A stretch of 10,850 nucleotides of DNA. Origin: Myxococcota bacterium (GTDB lineage Bacteria > Myxococcota > Polyangia > GCA-2747355 > JAKLHH01). Each line of letters opens with the position of its first letter. Position 1 is the first letter of the stretch. Positions 7,700-10,850 of the stretch are shown piece by piece. The translations under genes and the position numbers were made by a program. Below the pieces are notes generated by a model. That model saw only the letters and a program-made list of their open reading frames with translations. It was not told where the DNA came from and ran no database searches. Where the stretch lies: the NCBI GenBank assembly GCA_022710245.1, contig JAKLHH010000146.1, forward strand, positions 1-10,850, read 5' to 3'.

Positions 7700-10600
7700 A
7701 TGTCCGAGCAGTCCGGCGAGTCACCTGCCCTCGAGGGTGCGGCGAACGCAGGCGGCGCGCGCCGCGAGGAGCGCCCGGCCGACGCGAAGCCAGCCCCGAC
7801 GGCGACCACCGGCCCGGCGCTCACCGCCGCAGCGAGCAGCTCGAGCCCGGAGCTCGCCGTCGGGGCGAGCAGCTCGAGTCAACGCGGCGTCGGGCCGAGC
7901 AGCTCGAGCCCGGAGCTCGCCGTCGGGGCGAGCAGCTCCAGCCCCGAGCTCGCCGTCGGGGCGAGCAGCTCGAGCCCGGAGCTCGCCGTCGGGGCGAGCA
8001 GCTCGAGCCCGGAGCTCGCCGTCGGGGCGAGCAGCTCCAGCCCGGAGCTCGCCGTCGGGGCGAGCAGCTCCAGCCCGGAGCTCGCGGCGGCCGGCGAGGA
8101 CGGACGCTCCAAGCGCGCCTCGATCACCGGGCCGCTGCCGGATCGCACCCCGCACCCGGGCGCGATGCTCGAGCGCTGGGGGCTGCTCGGGCGCTTCCTC
8201 TCCCGCGTCTTCTTCGCCTCGGTCTTCTTCCCCGTCGAGGCGGTGCAGGCCGTACGCGGCGCGGCCAGCAAGGGCACGGTCATCTACGTCCTCCGCATGA
8301 GGAACACGCTCGAGTTCCTCTACTTCAACTACGCGTTCCTCGCCCACGGGCTGCCGCTCGCGCGCTTCGCCAACGGGGTGCGCCTCCTCCTCTGGCAGCC
8401 GCTCGGGCAGCTCCTGCGCCGCGTGCTCGGCAAGGCCGTCCGCCGCGAGGGGCTGGAGACCTTCCGCCGGCTCACGCGCGCGCGCCGGAGCTCGGCGCTC
8501 TTCCTGCGCACGCCGCCCGGTCTGATCCCCCCGGCCGAGTTCGAGGGGCCGTACCTCTCCAGCCTGATCGAGCTGCAGCGCGAGCTCGATCGTCCGGTGC
8601 TGCTGGTGCCGGTGACGGTGATCTGGGGGCGGCGGCCGGTGCGGGCCTCCGAGTCGCAGAGCCCGCTGCGCATCGTCGTCGACCCGCTCTTCGGTGATCA
8701 GGATGAGCCGCGGCTCTTCCGGCGCATCTGGCAGGTGCTGCGCCACGCGCGCCGCAGCCTCGCCGTGGTCTGCGAGCCGCTCAACCTGAAGGAGTTCCTC
8801 GCCGCGCGCGCGGAGAGGGCGCAGGGCGAGGGCCAGGGCCAGGGAGGCGCGCTCGAGCTGGCCCAGGCGCTCGACGCCGAGCTGCTCGACCGCATCGAGG
8901 GCGAGCGGCGCTTGCGGATCGGTCCCCCCCGCGCGCACCCGATCGAGATCCGCGAGCGCATCCTCGAGCGGCCCGCGGTGAAGGAGGCGATCGCGGCCCG
9001 CGTCGCGAGCTCCGGGCTGCGGCCGGAGCGGGTGCGCCGGCAGGCCACGCGCATCCTGCGCCGCATGCAGGCGGCGATGACGCCGCGTGGGCTGAGCCGG
9101 CTGAGCTGGATGGTGCGGCAGCTCTGGAAGCGGATCTTCTCGGGCTTCGAGGTCGACGAGGCCGGGATGACGCGCGTGCAGCGCGTGGGCAGGCAGGGTC
9201 CGCTCCTCTTCCTGCCGACCCACCGCAGCCACATCGACTACCTGATCATGTCGGACCTCTGCATCGCGCGCTCGGTGGTGCCGCCGCACATCGCGGCAGG
9301 GATCAACCTCTCCTTCTGGCCCCTCGGCTGGCTCTTCCGCACCAGCGGCGCGTTCTTCCTGCGCCGCAGCTTCCACGGCGACGACCTCTACGCGACGCTG
9401 CTCAGCGAGTACTTCGGCGCGGTGCTCCGCGAGGGGCACAACGTGGAGATCTTCATCGAGGGCGGGCGGACGCGCACCGGGCAGGTGCTGCCGCCCAAGC
9501 TCGGGCTCCTCTCGGTGGTCGCGGACCTCGCCGCGCGCGGCGAGATCCCGCCGGTGCACATCGTGCCCGCCTCGATCGGCTACGAGCGCGTGGTGGAGCT
9601 CCAGTCGCTGACGCGCGAGCTCGGCGGCGGGGCGAAGCGGCCCGAGAATATCTCGGGGGTGCTCAAGGCGGGCCGCAAGCTCCGCTCCAACTATGGCTTC
9701 GTCAACGTGCAGTTCGGCGAGCCGATCGAGGTCCGCGGCTTCCTCGCCTCGCGCGGCTACGCCGGTCCCGAGGCCGCGCCCGAGGTGCGCCGGCGAGCCA
9801 TCCGCTCGCTCGGCTTCCACACCAACGCCCGCTCGGCGGGGGTCACCGCGGTGACGCCGACGGCGCTCTGCGCGGCGGCGCTGCTGGTGCCCGGCACGCG
9901 CGGCGTCCGCCGCGATCGGCTGCTCTCGACGGTGGAGCTGCTCGGGCGCGCCGCCCGCGCCGCGGGCGCCCGCTTCTCGATGAGCCTTTGGCGCGACGGC
10001 CACCCGATGGGCGAGGCCAGCATCGACTACGCGCTCGAGCTCCTCGCGCGGGACCGCGCGGTGAGCAGCACCGGGCAGGGCGCGGAGACGGTCTACGTCG
10101 TCGAGCGCGACGCGCGCCTCCGCCTCGAGTACTACAAGAACCAGGTGATGGCTCACCTCCTCGACGCCGCGCTCCTCGCCATGGTGCTGCGCGCCCGGCA
10201 GGCCAGGGAGGGCGAGCTGATCGCCCACGCGTCCATCGAGCGGACGCTCGACTTCCTGATCCGCATGCTGCGGCCGCAGTTCGTCCACCAGGCGGGGGGC
10301 TCGCTGGCCGGGGTGCGGGCGGCGGGCATCGAGCGGCTCCGGGCGCTCGGGCTGATCCGCGTCGTCGACGAGGGCGTGCGCCTGGAGCCAGAGAGCCACG
10401 CCCCGCTCGCGCTGCTCGCGGCGCCGCTGGAGAGCAGCGTCGAGGGGCAGGCCGCCTGCGCCCGGGCGCTCGAGGTGCTGCGCGGCGGGTCGATGCTGCG
10501 GCGCACCCTCGAGCAGGAGGTCCTCGAGCGAGTCCACCGCTGGTACCTGACCGGCGAGGTGCGGCGCTACGAGTCCTGCCAGGTGGGGATGATCAGCGCG

Positions 10601-10756
10601 ACGATCGACTGGCTCTGCCGCGAGGGCGTGCTCCAGCAGCAGGGCGACGGCGCCGCGCGAGAGGTGCGGCTCGCCTGGCAGCACGGCGACGGCGCCACCC
10701 TGAGCGAGCTCGCCGAGCGGGTCGAGGAGCTGCTCCCCCGGCGCGCGGCGGCCTGA
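7700..10756 (+). CDS. plsB: Glycerol-3-phosphate acyltransferase PlsB with a repetitive N-terminal extension
   Basis: The 1018-residue protein transfers an acyl chain from acyl-CoA or acyl-ACP to sn-glycerol-3-phosphate, the first step of phospholipid synthesis, at the inner membrane. All four acyltransferase blocks are present: HRSHID (508-513, the HX4D catalytic motif), GAFFLRR (550-556), FIEGGRTRTG (585-594) and PASIGYE (623-629). PPHIAAGIN between blocks I and II and CTALL-type sequences later also follow E. coli PlsB (807 residues). The PlsB-like part starts about residue 156 (MLERWGLLG), and an ATG there (8165) would give an 863-residue protein. Residues 1-155 are extra: a polar segment, then eight Ser-rich repeats (46-129), probably disordered. 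The start at 7700 has an in-frame stop 36 bases upstream but only a weak ribosome site, so ATG 8165 stays possible. No partner genes of lipid synthesis are adjacent. Confidence 0.93.
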   Translation: MSEQSGESPALEGAANAGGARREERPADAKPAPTATTGPALTAAASSSSPELAVGASSSSQRGVGPSSSSPELAVGASSSSPELAVGASSSSPELAVGASSSSPELAVGASSSSPELAVGASSSSPELAAAGEDGRSKRASITGPLPDRTPHPGAMLERWGLLGRFLSRVFFASVFFPVEAVQAVRGAASKGTVIYVLRMRNTLEFLYFNYAFLAHGLPLARFANGVRLLLWQPLGQLLRRVLGKAVRREGLETFRRLTRARRSSALFLRTPPGLIPPAEFEGPYLSSLIELQRELDRPVLLVPVTVIWGRRPVRASESQSPLRIVVDPLFGDQDEPRLFRRIWQVLRHARRSLAVVCEPLNLKEFLAARAERAQGEGQGQGGALELAQALDAELLDRIEGERRLRIGPPRAHPIEIRERILERPAVKEAIAARVASSGLRPERVRRQATRILRRMQAAMTPRGLSRLSWMVRQLWKRIFSGFEVDEAGMTRVQRVGRQGPLLFLPTHRSHIDYLIMSDLCIARSVVPPHIAAGINLSFWPLGWLFRTSGAFFLRRSFHGDDLYATLLSEYFGAVLREGHNVEIFIEGGRTRTGQVLPPKLGLLSVVADLAARGEIPPVHIVPASIGYERVVELQSLTRELGGGAKRPENISGVLKAGRKLRSNYGFVNVQFGEPIEVRGFLASRGYAGPEAAPEVRRRAIRSLGFHTNARSAGVTAVTPTALCAAALLVPGTRGVRRDRLLSTVELLGRAARAAGARFSMSLWRDGHPMGEASIDYALELLARDRAVSSTGQGAETVYVVERDARLRLEYYKNQVMAHLLDAALLAMVLRARQAREGELIAHASIERTLDFLIRMLRPQFVHQAGGSLAGVRAAGIERLRALGLIRVVDEGVRLEPESHAPLALLAAPLESSVEGQAACARALEVLRGGSMLRRTLEQEVLERVHRWYLTGEVRRYESCQVGMISATIDWLCREGVLQQQGDGAAREVRLAWQHGDGATLSELAERVEELLPRRAAA
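7835..8086 (+). repeat. 33-bp coding minisatellite in plsB (SSSSPELAVGA repeats)
   Basis: Eight Ser4 units encode SSSSPELAVGA; unit 2 is a divergent 10-residue form (SSSSQRGVGP) and unit 8 ends PELAAAG. The DNA units are nearly identical, differing mostly at silent sites (TCG/TCC serine, CCC-GAG versus CCG-GAG), which points to recent expansion. Each junction contains GCTCGCC-gtcgg-GGCGAGC, a perfect 7-bp stem with a 5-base loop. Confidence 0.92.
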
Positions 10757-10766
10757 CCCCCAGTTT

Positions 10767-10815
10767 TCGCGGCGCCGCCCAGGTCGGGCGTTCGTGCGGA
10801 GCGGCTGCGACCAAC
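10767..10815 (+). repeat. Intergenic element copy 2 (matches copy 1 after clpB)
   Basis: It begins 10 bases after the plsB stop. TCGCGGCGCCGC (10767-10778), AGGTCGGGC (10781-10789) and GCGACCAAC (10807-10815) repeat the three blocks of copy 1. The last spacer is 17 rather than 14 bases and unrelated in sequence. GGTCG (10782-10786) can pair with CGACC (10808-10812). The remaining 35 bases to the window edge hold nothing I can assign. Confidence 0.7.
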
Positions 10816-10850
10816 AGCTGCCGCTCAGCGTGCGCGGCGTCGCCTCGCCG

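Overview
The window is very GC-rich (roughly 70% or more by eye), with strong G/C bias at third codon positions and open antisense shadow frames across every long gene. Protein content (two-component kinase tail, ClpB, a zinc-less DnaJ-type chaperone, an N_NLPC_P60/SH3/NlpC lipoprotein-like peptidase, a PlsB-type acyltransferase) fits a high-GC Gram-negative bacterium, most plausibly of the Myxococcota/deltaproteobacterial type. That placement is inference from gene families and composition, not from a marker gene.

Layout. Positions 1-72 are the last codons of a probable sensor histidine kinase. Positions 73-567 are a gene-less interval between convergent genes. It holds several tight GC hairpins and then eight copies of a 17-bp purine-rich tandem repeat. 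A secreted serine-hydrolase-like protein lies on the minus strand (568-1596). A divergent intergenic region (1597-1813) carries a good TTGACA-type promoter pointing right. That promoter serves a small PAS-domain protein (1814-2236) and clpB (2250-4838), which are 13 bp apart and almost certainly co-transcribed. A CbpA-like J-domain co-chaperone follows (4910-5875), then an exported NlpC/P60 cell-wall peptidase (6007-7452) and a long plsB homologue (7700-10756). All five right-hand genes run the same way.

How the genes may work together: ClpB and a J-protein are partners of DnaK in protein disaggregation, so the PAS-clpB-J-protein part reads as a stress/proteostasis unit, with a promoter that also resembles a heat-shock sigma site. 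The peptidase and PlsB belong to envelope upkeep (peptidoglycan stem-peptide cleavage; first acylation in phospholipid synthesis). They are separated from the chaperones and from each other by 131 and 247 bp, so may have their own transcription.

I see no clear new defence or mobile system. The most unusual signals are small: (i) a matching intergenic element of about 46-49 bp just after the stop codons of both clpB and plsB, with a perfect 10-bp palindrome and a conserved GGTCG/CGACC stem; (ii) a 68-bp tandem duplication of the end of the peptidase gene, stop codon included; (iii) a 33-bp coding minisatellite that adds a Ser-rich repeat to the N-terminus of PlsB and can fold into a row of hairpins; (iv) the 17-bp GA-rich array at the 3' end of the hydrolase gene; (v) a PAS protein placed directly before clpB.
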